A stretch of 64,000 nucleotides of DNA from an archaeon (lineage in GTDB: Archaea > Nanobdellota > Nanobdellia > Woesearchaeales > UBA9642): contig JAGVGF010000006.1 of the NCBI GenBank assembly GCA_020057295.1, forward strand, positions 124,001 to 188,000, written 5' to 3'. Shown piece after piece: positions 16,599 to 23,456 of the stretch. A program made the translations under genes and the position numbers. Position 1 is the first letter of the stretch; each line of letters starts with the position of its first letter. The notes under the pieces were generated by a model that did no database searches, had not been told where the DNA came from, and worked only from the letters and a program-made list of their open reading frames with translations.

Positions 16599-17966
16599 TT
16601 ACAAGTCGTCAGTTGTTAATACAGATAATCTTTCTGACTTAACACGTGTATCCATTCCTACTAAGAATTGAATATTAGCTCTTTCTGCAGCAGCTAACAA
16701 ATCTTTATCAACTATGTCATCTAATACTACTGCATATATTCCGCCGTTTAGGCTTTTTATTGTGCTAATCAATTCTGATACAGGTATTTTTCCTAAGATT
16801 GTTAACTTGTCATCAAGCATAAATGCTGCTCGTGTTCCAATCAAGTCTTCCATCATGTCGCCAAAGCTTTCAATCTCGTTTTGATTTGCCTGTCTTCTTA
16901 CTGCAGATGGTTGTACAGGTGCAGGTCTTGGAGGCATTGGAGCACTTGTTGGTGCTGACATTGGCCTTGGTGGTTGACTCGGACCATTTTGTGGTGGTCT
17001 TGGAGGCATTCCTTGCTGTGGTGGCCTTTGTGTTGGCATCATTGGCTTACTAGATTTCTTAACGCTGAATGTGTCTCCAGTTAAGTGATCTGGTTTTGCC
17101 TGATCTAATGCATTTTCTGGTGCATCACTTTTAACACCAATTTCTAGTTTAACTTGTTCAGCAGCAATTCTTGCTCTTAAACATTTATGAATTTCTTTCT
17201 TAGTTAATTCTTCTAACTCTTTACCATCTGGTGCTCTTGTTACGAAGTCTATGTCAGTAACCGATAATAATTCTTGTACTATCAAATTACCTCCTCTGTC
17301 TCCATCTACGAATACTGTAACAGTTTTCTGTTTACATAATTCTACGATGGTTGCAGGGATACTTGTTCCGTTGATTGCTATCGCATTCTTGAAACCGTTC
17401 TTTAACAAGTTAATAACATCTGCTCTTCCTTCTACCACAATTATTTCTGCTGCATCTGCTACTTCTGGACCTGCTGGTAATCTATCTCTACCGTATTCCG
17501 TTATTTCCATAACTCGAACTGATGCTGCTACTTCTTCTGCAATTTCTTGCGAGTTAGGAAGCACATTGTCTGTTAATGATCTTAACAATTCCTTTGCTCT
17601 CTCGATTACGAATTGTCTCTTGCTGATTCTGACATCTTCAATACTTTCAACACGTACTTTTGCATTACATGGACCTATTCTCTGAATTATTTCTAAAGCT
17701 GCTCCTATGATTGCTGTCTCTGCTTTATCCATTGAACTTGGTAGAACTATCTCTCCTTTGGTCTTACCGCCTCTAGTATCTAAATTTACTTCTATACGAC
17801 CAATTTTTCCGCTTCTTTGAAGCTCTCTTAACTCTAAATCTGCTCCAAGCAGACCTTCTGTCTGTCCAAATATTGCTCCTATAACATCTGGTTTATCTAC
17901 AACACCTTCAATTAAGATGGATGTATGTACGATATATTTTGAACTTACTGGATTAATTTTTCCCAT
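16599..17966 (-). CDS. dnaG: Archaeal DnaG-like primase / exosome subunit
   Basis: The 455-aa product is archaeal DnaG, an exosome-associated Toprim protein that also has primase activity in some species. The order is an N-terminal archaeal domain (SSKYIVHTSILIEGVVDKPD...), a central Toprim with IIVVEGRADVINLL (about 173-186) and the DGD pair in VFVDGDRGG (about 218), and a C-terminal exosome-binding domain. Between Toprim and C-terminus is an unusual Pro/Met-rich linker (about 305-355, many PPRP repeats) that is likely disordered. A RNA-like region without long ORFs lies directly upstream. Confidence 0.95.
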   Translation of the reverse strand: MGKINPVSSKYIVHTSILIEGVVDKPDVIGAIFGQTEGLLGADLELRELQRSGKIGRIEVNLDTRGGKTKGEIVLPSSMDKAETAIIGAALEIIQRIGPCNAKVRVESIEDVRISKRQFVIERAKELLRSLTDNVLPNSQEIAEEVAASVRVMEITEYGRDRLPAGPEVADAAEIIVVEGRADVINLLKNGFKNAIAINGTSIPATIVELCKQKTVTVFVDGDRGGNLIVQELLSVTDIDFVTRAPDGKELEELTKKEIHKCLRARIAAEQVKLEIGVKSDAPENALDQAKPDHLTGDTFSVKKSSKPMMPTQRPPQQGMPPRPPQNGPSQPPRPMSAPTSAPMPPRPAPVQPSAVRRQANQNEIESFGDMMEDLIGTRAAFMLDDKLTILGKIPVSELISTIKSLNGGIYAVVLDDIVDKDLLAAAERANIQFLVGMDTRVKSERLSVLTTDDL

Positions 17967-17999
17967 TTAAATCACTCTCATATTATTACTAATCATTTA

Positions 18000-18280
18000 T
18001 TATCCAGTCAAAAACTTTTAGAACAAGTTGTAATACTATCCAGAGCTTTAATAAATTCTACTACTTTGAAATGCTCTGATGTCGCCCATTTTTTTGCCAT
18101 AAATGAATCGAATGAGTATGAAACTTGTTCAATTATTGACTGATCACAAATCCTTATAAAAAAGATTTGTTGCCCGCACCACTAACTCCCATGTTCAAAG
18201 CTTGGCTTTCGCCGTTTGCTCCCACAGGTACTCTCTGTGTCGGGCTGAACGTATAAGCTTGATTAGGGCCTATACCTAAT
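18000..18280 (-). ncRNA. Candidate structured non-coding RNA 1 (about 280 nt)
   Basis: No long ORF lies here, and the part from 18170 to 18290 is about half G+C, well above the surroundings. The minus-strand reading folds well. Hairpin ATTAGG/CCTAAT (18262-18280). A multi-branch domain closed by CGGGC/GCCCG (18241-18245 with 18172-18176) contains CACAG/CTGTG (18223-18239) and a GGC-GAAA-GCC GNRA tetraloop (18204-18213). Then hairpin ACAAATC/GATTTGT (18146-18170) and a long arm pairing 18115-18142 with 18005-18036. A minus-strand TATA box TTTAAATA (18301-18308) sits 25 bp before the predicted 5' end. I tested 5S rRNA, SRP, RNase P, tRNA and 16S signatures by eye and none fits, so identity is unknown. 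Confidence 0.55.
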
Positions 18281-18310
18281 CGCAGGAAAGGAAAGGCCAT
18301 ATTTAAATGT

Positions 18311-18338
18311 TGTGGAAAACGAGATTTTGTTTTCCACA
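18311..18338. other. Perfect 10-bp inverted repeat (hairpin) between the two RNA candidates
   Basis: TGTGGAAAAC and GTTTTCCACA flank an 8-nt loop. The hairpin sits immediately upstream of the TATA box of RNA candidate 1 and downstream of RNA candidate 2 on the minus strand. It could end or protect the RNA 2 transcript, or be an operator for RNA 1. Confidence 0.5.
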
Positions 18339-18424
18339 GCTCAGAAATCTTGAGATTTTTGATGTTGTAGAAGTTTAGGATATTATTTTATCTAGGAGAA
18401 TTTCTAGATTTTAAAATTTGAGAA

Positions 18425-18530
18425 TAGTATGTTGAGTCCAGTTCAGAGAGATAGTGCGATGGGTTGGTTTTAAAGGTATGCGGTTAACATACGTGGGCAA
18501 AATCGTGATACTGAACCTGGACCCCAACAA
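18425..18530 (-). ncRNA. Candidate structured non-coding RNA 2 (about 100 nt)
   Basis: The ends pair over about 16 bp: GTTGAGTCCAGTTCAG (18431-18446) with CTGAACCTGGACCCCAAC, leaving one bulge and one mismatch. Inside are GCGAT/ATCGT and a terminal hairpin GTATG/CATAC. G+C is clearly above the flanks and no ORF is present. On the minus strand a TATA box CTTATAAATA (about 18551-18560) lies about 26 bp upstream of the expected 5' end GTTGGGGTCC, which argues for minus-strand transcription. On the plus strand the stem would be followed closely by ACA, as in H/ACA guides, but the stem is too long for that class. Identity unknown. Confidence 0.5.
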
Positions 18531-18668
18531 TAGTATAATCTAGAATGAACTTATTTATAAGTCTTATTAAGGATGCTTCTGTATTACTTCTACCCAATCT
18601 ATTAATAAATGTCTTCCTATGAAATACTATTAGGTTGTTAAAAACCTAAGCATATTGAGGTGATTTAG

Positions 18669-18812
18669 ATGAGAACGAGAGAACAAATTACTGAAGAACT
18701 TTTAAGGAAAGAAGAGCGAGTCAGGGCATGGGAACAAAAAAACATAGATCATTATGTTTATGATGAACCAAGATTAGAATATTTAGACATGTCTGATGAG
18801 GTGAGAATATGA
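18669..18812 (+). CDS. Small ORF, 47 aa, charged
   Basis: ATG at 18669 is preceded by a strong Shine-Dalgarno (GAGGTGA) nine bases upstream, and a TATA-like stretch lies farther up. The product is very charged (8 Arg, 10 Glu), with an N-terminal helix EQITEELLRKEERVRAWEQK and a Tyr/Asp-rich C-terminus. Its stop codon overlaps the start of the next small ORF (ATGA), a sign of translational coupling. No family recognised; the ribosome site and coupling are the evidence that it is real. Confidence 0.5.
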   Translation: MRTREQITEELLRKEERVRAWEQKNIDHYVYDEPRLEYLDMSDEVRI

Positions 18813-18880
18813 TTTCACTAGAAGACTTATATTATGTGCCTATAAAAGATGATGATAGCTATTACATCACACAAGATTAA
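18809..18880 (+). CDS. Tiny ORF, 23 aa, acidic, coupled to the preceding one
   Basis: ATG overlaps the previous stop (ATGA), and GAGGTGAGA lies just upstream inside the previous gene, giving its own ribosome site. The 23-residue product (MISLEDLYYVPIKDDDSYYI then TQD) is acidic and Tyr-rich. It ends at the convergent trmI stop, overlapping by four bases. It may be a peptide partner of the 47-aa protein; function unknown. Confidence 0.4.
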   Translation: MISLEDLYYVPIKDDDSYYITQD

Positions 18881-19656
18881 TTAATTTTTCTTACTATTGT
18901 TATGAATCCTGAATGTATATTTGAGAGTGATCTCGGTCTAACAATTTGACCTTCAATTTTCCAGTCTCTTTCGATTATCTCTATAGATTTTATGTGTGAA
19001 TATTCGTGCGTTTTCACAAGTTCATTAAGAAAGGATTGTGCTTGAGTAACTTGGGGACAGTAGACTGCTATTAATCCCCCGATTTTTAATATCTTATCTA
19101 CTGAATGTATGGCTCTCCAAGGCTCAGGTAAATCTAACAAAACAACATCAACATTTTCTACAGGCAATACATCATATGCATCAGCTTTCTGTACAATAAC
19201 ATTTTTTAAATTAAAATACTCAACATTTTTTCGTACTTGTTCAAGATTCTTTTCTTCAACATCAAAGGTATATACTTCTTTAGCATATTGTGCTAAAAAA
19301 CATGCGCTTCCACCAGAACCTGCTCCCATATCTACAACAACACTATCTTTGTTTATGCCAGTTTCTGCAAGTATAAATCCTAAATCTTTTAGTGGAATTG
19401 TTTGAGCAAGTTTTCTTATGCCTTTGTATGAGTCCATAAAATTTGCATCAAATATGAAGAATTCTTTACCTTTACTAGATTTTATTACGGTTTCTTTTTT
19501 CTGTAAATCTTCCGTACTTATTACTCCTTCTGATGAATGGAAATCTTTAGAAATATCCTCAATAAAATATGTTTTACCTTCAGAAATAACTACAGATTTT
19601 TGTAGCTCATCAATATATTCTCTATGCTCTTTACGTACTAGAACTTTCTTAATCAT
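18877..19656 (-). CDS. trmI: tRNA (adenine-N1-)-methyltransferase, TrmI family
   Basis: This 259-aa protein has the TrmI plan: a small N-terminal beta domain and a class I SAM-methyltransferase domain with motif I VVDMGAGSGGSACFLA (about 108-123), motif II YTFDVEEKNLEQVRKN, motif IV VVLLDLPEPWRAI (the catalytic DLPEPW), and a C-terminal IVRPRSLSNIHSGFI. Archaeal TrmI makes m1A at tRNA positions 57/58. The start ATG at 19656 is used rather than the in-frame TTG two codons upstream. Convergent with the small ORFs at 18669-18880. Confidence 0.92.
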   Translation of the reverse strand: MIKKVLVRKEHREYIDELQKSVVISEGKTYFIEDISKDFHSSEGVISTEDLQKKETVIKSSKGKEFFIFDANFMDSYKGIRKLAQTIPLKDLGFILAETGINKDSVVVDMGAGSGGSACFLAQYAKEVYTFDVEEKNLEQVRKNVEYFNLKNVIVQKADAYDVLPVENVDVVLLDLPEPWRAIHSVDKILKIGGLIAVYCPQVTQAQSFLNELVKTHEYSHIKSIEIIERDWKIEGQIVRPRSLSNIHSGFITIVRKIN

Positions 19657-19703
19657 AAACAAGAGAATCGAATCCGAATATATAAAGATTTAGAAAAAAA
19701 GGA

Positions 19704-19786
19704 TCAGGTAGTAGTTCCGTCGTGGTTCTTTTTAATTGTTGGGGGTTTAAAAAGAATAATGGCCACTTCGGAACCACCCCACCTGA
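19704..19786 (-). terminator. Long imperfect hairpin followed by T7: terminator or small structured RNA
   Basis: An 83-nt inverted repeat pairs TCAGGT/ACCTGA, GTTCCG/CGGAAC, GTGG/CCAC and TTCTTTTTAA/TTAAAAAGAA in nested order. On the minus strand it starts about 16 bases after the AbrB stop and is followed at once by seven Ts (19700-19694), so it can end the AbrB transcript. The arms are far longer than a terminator needs; a stable 3'-UTR RNA or a miniature inverted-repeat element are alternatives. Confidence 0.5.
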
Positions 19787-19802
19787 ATGGGATTTATGTG
19801 AT

Positions 19803-20096
19803 TTATGTTACGTTTTCGAAATTTCCTTTCGACCTCTTTTTGTAATTATCAACACTTTTGTCGATGTTTTGTTTTTTTACGTTAATCTTGTCAGCATTGA
19901 CTTCTATCTCGCGTATGATATGACTATGATCTGAGAGATCTTTTGATGGAATAATCTTTAGGAGAATTCCTTCATTTTCAACAGTATACAAGTAGAATCC
20001 TGTACCTTCATCAATATTTAACTCACGCCGTACATCTTTTGGAATCACAATCTGTCCACGCTTGTCGCTTTGAATTATCTTGGCAAATCTTCTCAT
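19803..20096 (-). CDS. AbrB/SpoVT-family transcriptional regulator
   Basis: The first 50 residues are a swapped-hairpin AbrB DNA-binding domain (SDKRGQIVIPKDVRRELNID, then GFYLYTVENEGILLKII). The remaining 45 residues are a charged helical tail (REIEVNADKINVKKQNIDKS) that may oligomerise. At 97 aa this is a usual length for archaeal members. Its promoter region contains two nearly identical 13-bp palindromes (20101 and 20181), the first only four bases from its start codon, which suggests autorepression. It is followed by a long hairpin. Confidence 0.85.
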   Translation of the reverse strand: MRRFAKIIQSDKRGQIVIPKDVRRELNIDEGTGFYLYTVENEGILLKIIPSKDLSDHSHIIREIEVNADKINVKKQNIDKSVDNYKKRSKGNFENVT

Positions 20097-20100
20097 TTTG

Positions 20101-20113
20101 TCTGAATATCAGA
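20101..20113. promoter_or_regulatory. Palindrome copy 1 (TCTGAATATCAGA), probable AbrB operator
   Basis: 13-bp near-palindrome starting four bases upstream of the AbrB start codon on the minus strand. An almost identical copy lies 80 bp away. A half-site TTCTGA also occurs at about 20120 and 20148 between them. Position over the transcript start fits autorepression. Confidence 0.55.
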
Positions 20114-20180
20114 TATTTATTCTGAAAGTATTAAAATAATCTATTTTTTCTGACTAAAATACCAAATTACTAAGTATTCT

Positions 20181-20193
20181 TCTGATTATCAGA
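20181..20193. promoter_or_regulatory. Palindrome copy 2 (TCTGATTATCAGA)
   Basis: Differs from the copy at 20101 by one base. It is extended on both sides to TTCTGATTATCAGAA. The 80-bp spacing is close to eight helical turns, which would place both sites on the same DNA face and allow looping between bound oligomers. Confidence 0.55.
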
Positions 20194-20308
20194 ACAAAAG
20201 TTATATTTAAAACTTTCGAATTTGCAAATAAAGAAAAAATGGACGATGAATGGACGAGAAAGTAGAAAGTTAAAAAACAATAACTAAAAACATTTGCTTA
20301 AGAAATTA

Positions 20309-21196
20309 TTAATTTATTTTCATTACGACAAAACAATGTCCTAGACCTTCACTGTTACCAGTAGGATGTTGTACATTCTCAATTTTTCCCAAGCTAGGCA
20401 AATCTTCATCCTTAACTAATGCCCCACTCATAAACTGTGTTATAGAATCAGATATTATCTTATGAAATGCTTCTTCTGACAATCCGTAATCTAAAACCCC
20501 TTTCATTCGATTTAATTCATCATATTCTCTTTTTATTAACTTTAATTTATTCACATCAACAGATCCTGGCGTAGATTTGATATATTTGCCATCGACAAGG
20601 ATACATTTCTCTCCATCATAATCATATAACTCGCGCATTTTTATTGCTTTACTAACTATGTCTAAAGGCAAACTTCGCAAATTTGCTATCCCGTCAATTT
20701 GATACACATTTTTTTTCACACGCATCGAATGTCCAATCAAAGGTATTATATGATCATCAACTTTTGTGGTAATATACCATTGTGCATTACTTAATGATGC
20801 TGGTACTCCATGTTCTTTTAATTTTGATTCTAATATGTGTGTAAATCCCCTATACAAATGAGTGGTATCTTTTTTCAAATCTAAAGCATCTGTATTCAAC
20901 ACTATACTGTAGCACAATGTGTGTAATGGCGAAACATATACTGCAGCACCGCCTGTAGGTCTTACAGTAATATCTAGATTATGTGTTTTACAAAATGTTA
21001 GATCCAAATCATTAAGACTTTGATGTTGTGCAAGAATTATTCCTGGACTATGACTATATATTCTGGCTACTGCATGAAATGTTCCATCCTGAACTAAGTT
21101 AAGATATCTCTCATTAATCTGCATATTATAGGCAGGATTTAATGGTTGCTTCTGAACAAAACATATTTTAGATTCCAAATTCACACCTTCACCCAC
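20309..21196 (-). CDS. lplA: Lipoate-protein ligase A / biotin-lipoate ligase family
   Basis: The 295-aa product carries the family's RPTGGAAVYVSP motif at 79-90, with HTLCYSIVLN after it, matching the lipoyl-AMP binding loop. The usual KxxG(S/N)A lysine motif is replaced by IGHSMRVKKNVYQIDG; one of its lysines should be the catalytic one. A C-terminal accessory region (about 240-295) is present. It would attach lipoate to the E2 subunit of the pyruvate dehydrogenase encoded 14 kb away. The ligase-versus-octanoyltransferase choice cannot be settled by eye, but the length and order favour LplA. Confidence 0.82.
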   Translation of the reverse strand: MGEGVNLESKICFVQKQPLNPAYNMQINERYLNLVQDGTFHAVARIYSHSPGIILAQHQSLNDLDLTFCKTHNLDITVRPTGGAAVYVSPLHTLCYSIVLNTDALDLKKDTTHLYRGFTHILESKLKEHGVPASLSNAQWYITTKVDDHIIPLIGHSMRVKKNVYQIDGIANLRSLPLDIVSKAIKMRELYDYDGEKCILVDGKYIKSTPGSVDVNKLKLIKREYDELNRMKGVLDYGLSEEAFHKIISDSITQFMSGALVKDEDLPSLGKIENVQHPTGNSEGLGHCFVVMKIN

Positions 21197-21266
21197 ATGT
21201 AAAGATAGAAAGGTATTTTATATAGTTTCCTAATAATATTTTATAAGTCTAATTCAAAATCTAATT

Positions 21267-21623
21267 CTAGAACGTACAACTCTTACAGTCTTGATTTTTG
21301 CATCTCTTGAAATCTTTATATTTTAATGTCCATAATTTTATTTGTTTGATTATGTCTATGAATTCTTCGCCACGTTTTGTTAATGAGTACTCTGATTTTA
21401 TTGGAATGGTTGTCGAATCTACTCTTTTTTGTATTACTCCTTCCCTTTCTAGTTCTTTTAATCTTGTAGACAACATTTTCGGCGTTAAAGTTGGCATCTT
21501 ACTCTTTATTTGATTATAACGCTTCCATTTTTCTTCGCCCTTATATAATTCTAGAAGTATTACTAAAGTCCATTTTTTACCGACCAAATTTGATGCATTG
21601 TATACAGCACATCCCGAATCCAT
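21267..21623 (-). CDS. HxlR-family winged-helix regulator with cysteine-rich tail
   Basis: The 118-aa protein follows the HxlR plan: N-terminal CAVYNASNLVGKKWTLVILL, the recognition region TPKMLSTRLKELEREGVI and the wing IPIKSEYSLTKRGEEF. Cys5 is the conserved N-terminal cysteine that senses reactive aldehydes or oxidants in several HxlR proteins. The C-terminus adds a cluster CKNQDCKSC, so a redox or metal response is plausible. It lies between lipoate ligase and the divergent D-lactate dehydrogenase gene, which it may regulate. Confidence 0.85.
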   Translation of the reverse strand: MDSGCAVYNASNLVGKKWTLVILLELYKGEEKWKRYNQIKSKMPTLTPKMLSTRLKELEREGVIQKRVDSTTIPIKSEYSLTKRGEEFIDIIKQIKLWTLKYKDFKRCKNQDCKSCTF

Positions 21624-21786
21624 TTCTAACCTCTAATTTATGAATGCCAATAATATTAAAAAAACATAACTTATTTATATATCTAATGAATTTTATACCT
21701 AATATAATAAATATACCATAAATATATAATAAAAGCAAATTACAATAAATATACTTATTAAATAAATTATTTGAAAGAGGTGTGTA

Positions 21787-22800
21787 ATGTTTTTTCAGAA
21801 GAAGGCAGCGTTCTTTGAGTTAGAAGAATGGGAAAAAGATTATATTAAAAAAAATGTTAAAGGTATTAATGCAACATTTTTTGATAAGCCTTTAACTCTT
21901 GAAAATTTTTCAAAGGTAAAAAATATCGAAATTCTAGGAGTATTCATTTATTCTAAAATCGATAAAAATATTTTAGATCAATTACCTAAACTAAAATTTA
22001 TTGCAACAATGAGTACAGGTTTTGATCACATCGATATTACAGAATGTAAGCTTAGAAATATTACAGTTTCTAACGTGCCTTTTTATGGTGAAAATACTGT
22101 TGCTGAACATACATTTGCATTAATATTAAATCTTTCCAGAAAAATCACTGAATCTGTTCATCGTACACATAAAGGAGATTTTAATGTTGATGGATTAAGA
22201 GGATTTGACCTTAAAGGAAAAACATTAGGATTAGTTGGAACAGGTCATATTGCTGCACATGTTGCTAGAATGGCTCACGGCTTTGAAATGAATATTATAG
22301 GATATGATGTCACACAACATGAAGAACTGACCAGAGATTTCGGACTGAAATATGTTGATTTAAACACATTACTAAAAACTTCTGATATAATATCATTACA
22401 CTTACCATTAAATGATAAGACTAAATATATTATTAATAAAAAAAACATTTCATTAATAAAATCATCAGCAATAATTATTAATACTGCACGTGGAGGATTA
22501 TTAGAAACTGACGCATTATTCCGAGCATTACAAAATAAAAAAATTGCTGGTGCAGGCCTTGACGTTCTAGAAGAAGAAACCATAATCAAAGAAGAAAAAC
22601 AATTGCTTTCTAGAGAATTCCAAACTACTTACAATTCTAAAACTGTTTTACAAGACCACATGTTACTGAGATTTGACAATGTAATTATTACTCCACACAA
22701 TGCATTTAATAGTGTTGAAGCATTAAAAAGAATTCTAGATACGAGTATAGAAAATGTTCAGAACTATCTTAAGAATAATCCTTTAAATATTGTTAAGTAA
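21787..22800 (+). CDS. ldhA: D-lactate dehydrogenase (D-2-hydroxyacid dehydrogenase family)
   Basis: The 337-aa NAD-dependent enzyme has the D-isomer 2-hydroxyacid dehydrogenase features: a substrate loop TMSTGFDHID (about 78-87), the Rossmann motif GLVGTGHIAAHVARMA (about 148-163), the catalytic Arg in NTARGGLLE (about 238), Glu in DVLEEE, and His in TPHNAFNS (about 304). The DVLEEE region with a following 25-residue insertion is typical of D-lactate dehydrogenases. It would reduce pyruvate to D-lactate and re-oxidise NADH. The start follows AAAGAGGTGTGTA, the same leader as the fba, PfkB and PDH genes. Confidence 0.85.
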   Translation: MFFQKKAAFFELEEWEKDYIKKNVKGINATFFDKPLTLENFSKVKNIEILGVFIYSKIDKNILDQLPKLKFIATMSTGFDHIDITECKLRNITVSNVPFYGENTVAEHTFALILNLSRKITESVHRTHKGDFNVDGLRGFDLKGKTLGLVGTGHIAAHVARMAHGFEMNIIGYDVTQHEELTRDFGLKYVDLNTLLKTSDIISLHLPLNDKTKYIINKKNISLIKSSAIIINTARGGLLETDALFRALQNKKIAGAGLDVLEEETIIKEEKQLLSREFQTTYNSKTVLQDHMLLRFDNVIITPHNAFNSVEALKRILDTSIENVQNYLKNNPLNIVK

Positions 22801-22830
22801 ATTTATAAAGATTAAGGGCAATGTCATTCT

Positions 22831-23154
22831 ATGCATGAAACAGTATTTGCTAAAAAAATTATTGATGAGGCATCAAAGCAAGGCAATGTCAAGGCCATAA
22901 CGCTTGAAATTGGTGAGTTGGCTCCAGTTCCAGCCAATGAATTGGTGGAATGTTTAGAACAATTAGTCGAATGGGATATACAATACACTGAAACTCTTAG
23001 CAAAATAAAATGCGAATGCGGATTTATAGGACATCCAACTATCGTAGAGAGAGGTCATGATTATTTTTTTATTGAATGTCCAAAATGTAAAGAGATACCT
23101 GAAGTGTTAGAAGGACAAGAGATAAAAATTGTTAGTGTATTCGTACAACAATAA
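22831..23154 (+). CDS. hypA: Hydrogenase nickel-insertion protein HypA
   Basis: The 107-aa protein starts Met-His-Glu, the N-terminal nickel site of HypA, and has the zinc-ribbon CECG ... CPKC (cysteines at about 69, 71, 90 and 93). The zinc loop is longer than usual and contains an extra His pair. HypA delivers Ni2+ to the hydrogenase large subunit, normally together with the GTPase HypB, which is not in this window. First gene of the hypA-hypC-hypD-hypE cluster, 30 bp after ldhA. Confidence 0.92.
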   Translation: MHETVFAKKIIDEASKQGNVKAITLEIGELAPVPANELVECLEQLVEWDIQYTETLSKIKCECGFIGHPTIVERGHDYFFIECPKCKEIPEVLEGQEIKIVSVFVQQ

Positions 23155-23193
23155 AAGTGTAAAAATAATATTATAATAACATAAGGTGCCTAT

Positions 23194-23415
23194 ATGTGTT
23201 TAGCCGTTCCAGGAAAAATAATTGAAATAAAAGAAGATAAGGCAACTGTAGATTTTTCTGGTGTTAAGAGATCTGTTGATATTTCTCTATTAGCGAATTG
23301 TGTAATAGGAGAATATGTTCTAGTTCACGTTGGTTTTGCAATACAAAAACTTGACGAAAAAATCGCTAGAGAAACATATAGGCTGCTTGATGAAATGGAC
23401 AAAGTGGAATTATAA
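23194..23415 (+). CDS. hypC: Hydrogenase maturation chaperone HypC
   Basis: At 73 aa with the invariant MCLAVPGKI start, this is a typical HypC. Cys2 carries the Fe(CN)2CO unit between HypD and the large subunit. The body IGEYVLVHVGFAIQKLDE matches the OB-like barrel. It is 40 bp behind hypA and ahead of hypD; AAGGTG upstream of the ATG is its ribosome site. Confidence 0.95.
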   Translation: MCLAVPGKIIEIKEDKATVDFSGVKRSVDISLLANCVIGEYVLVHVGFAIQKLDEKIARETYRLLDEMDKVEL

Positions 23416-23456
23416 GTTAGTATATGAACTATAATTTAACAACGAGATGATTTTTA

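Noticed and set aside
17251-17685. 144-aa open frame on the plus strand
   Set aside because: It is antisense to dnaG, which is certain. Composition is that of a shadow frame, and it has no promoter or ribosome site.
18180-18290. 5S rRNA, SRP RNA, RNase P RNA, tRNA or 16S fragment
   Set aside because: GTGGGAGCAAACGG resembles a 16S segment, and GAGTAC a 5S loop E, but none of the other invariant parts of these RNAs is present by eye (for example the 5S CCGAAC box, SRP GGAAGG loop, RNase P GAGGAAAGTC).
20239-20265. 8-codon ORF (MDDEWTRK) after a TATA-like element
   Set aside because: Too short to support; no ribosome site or coupling.
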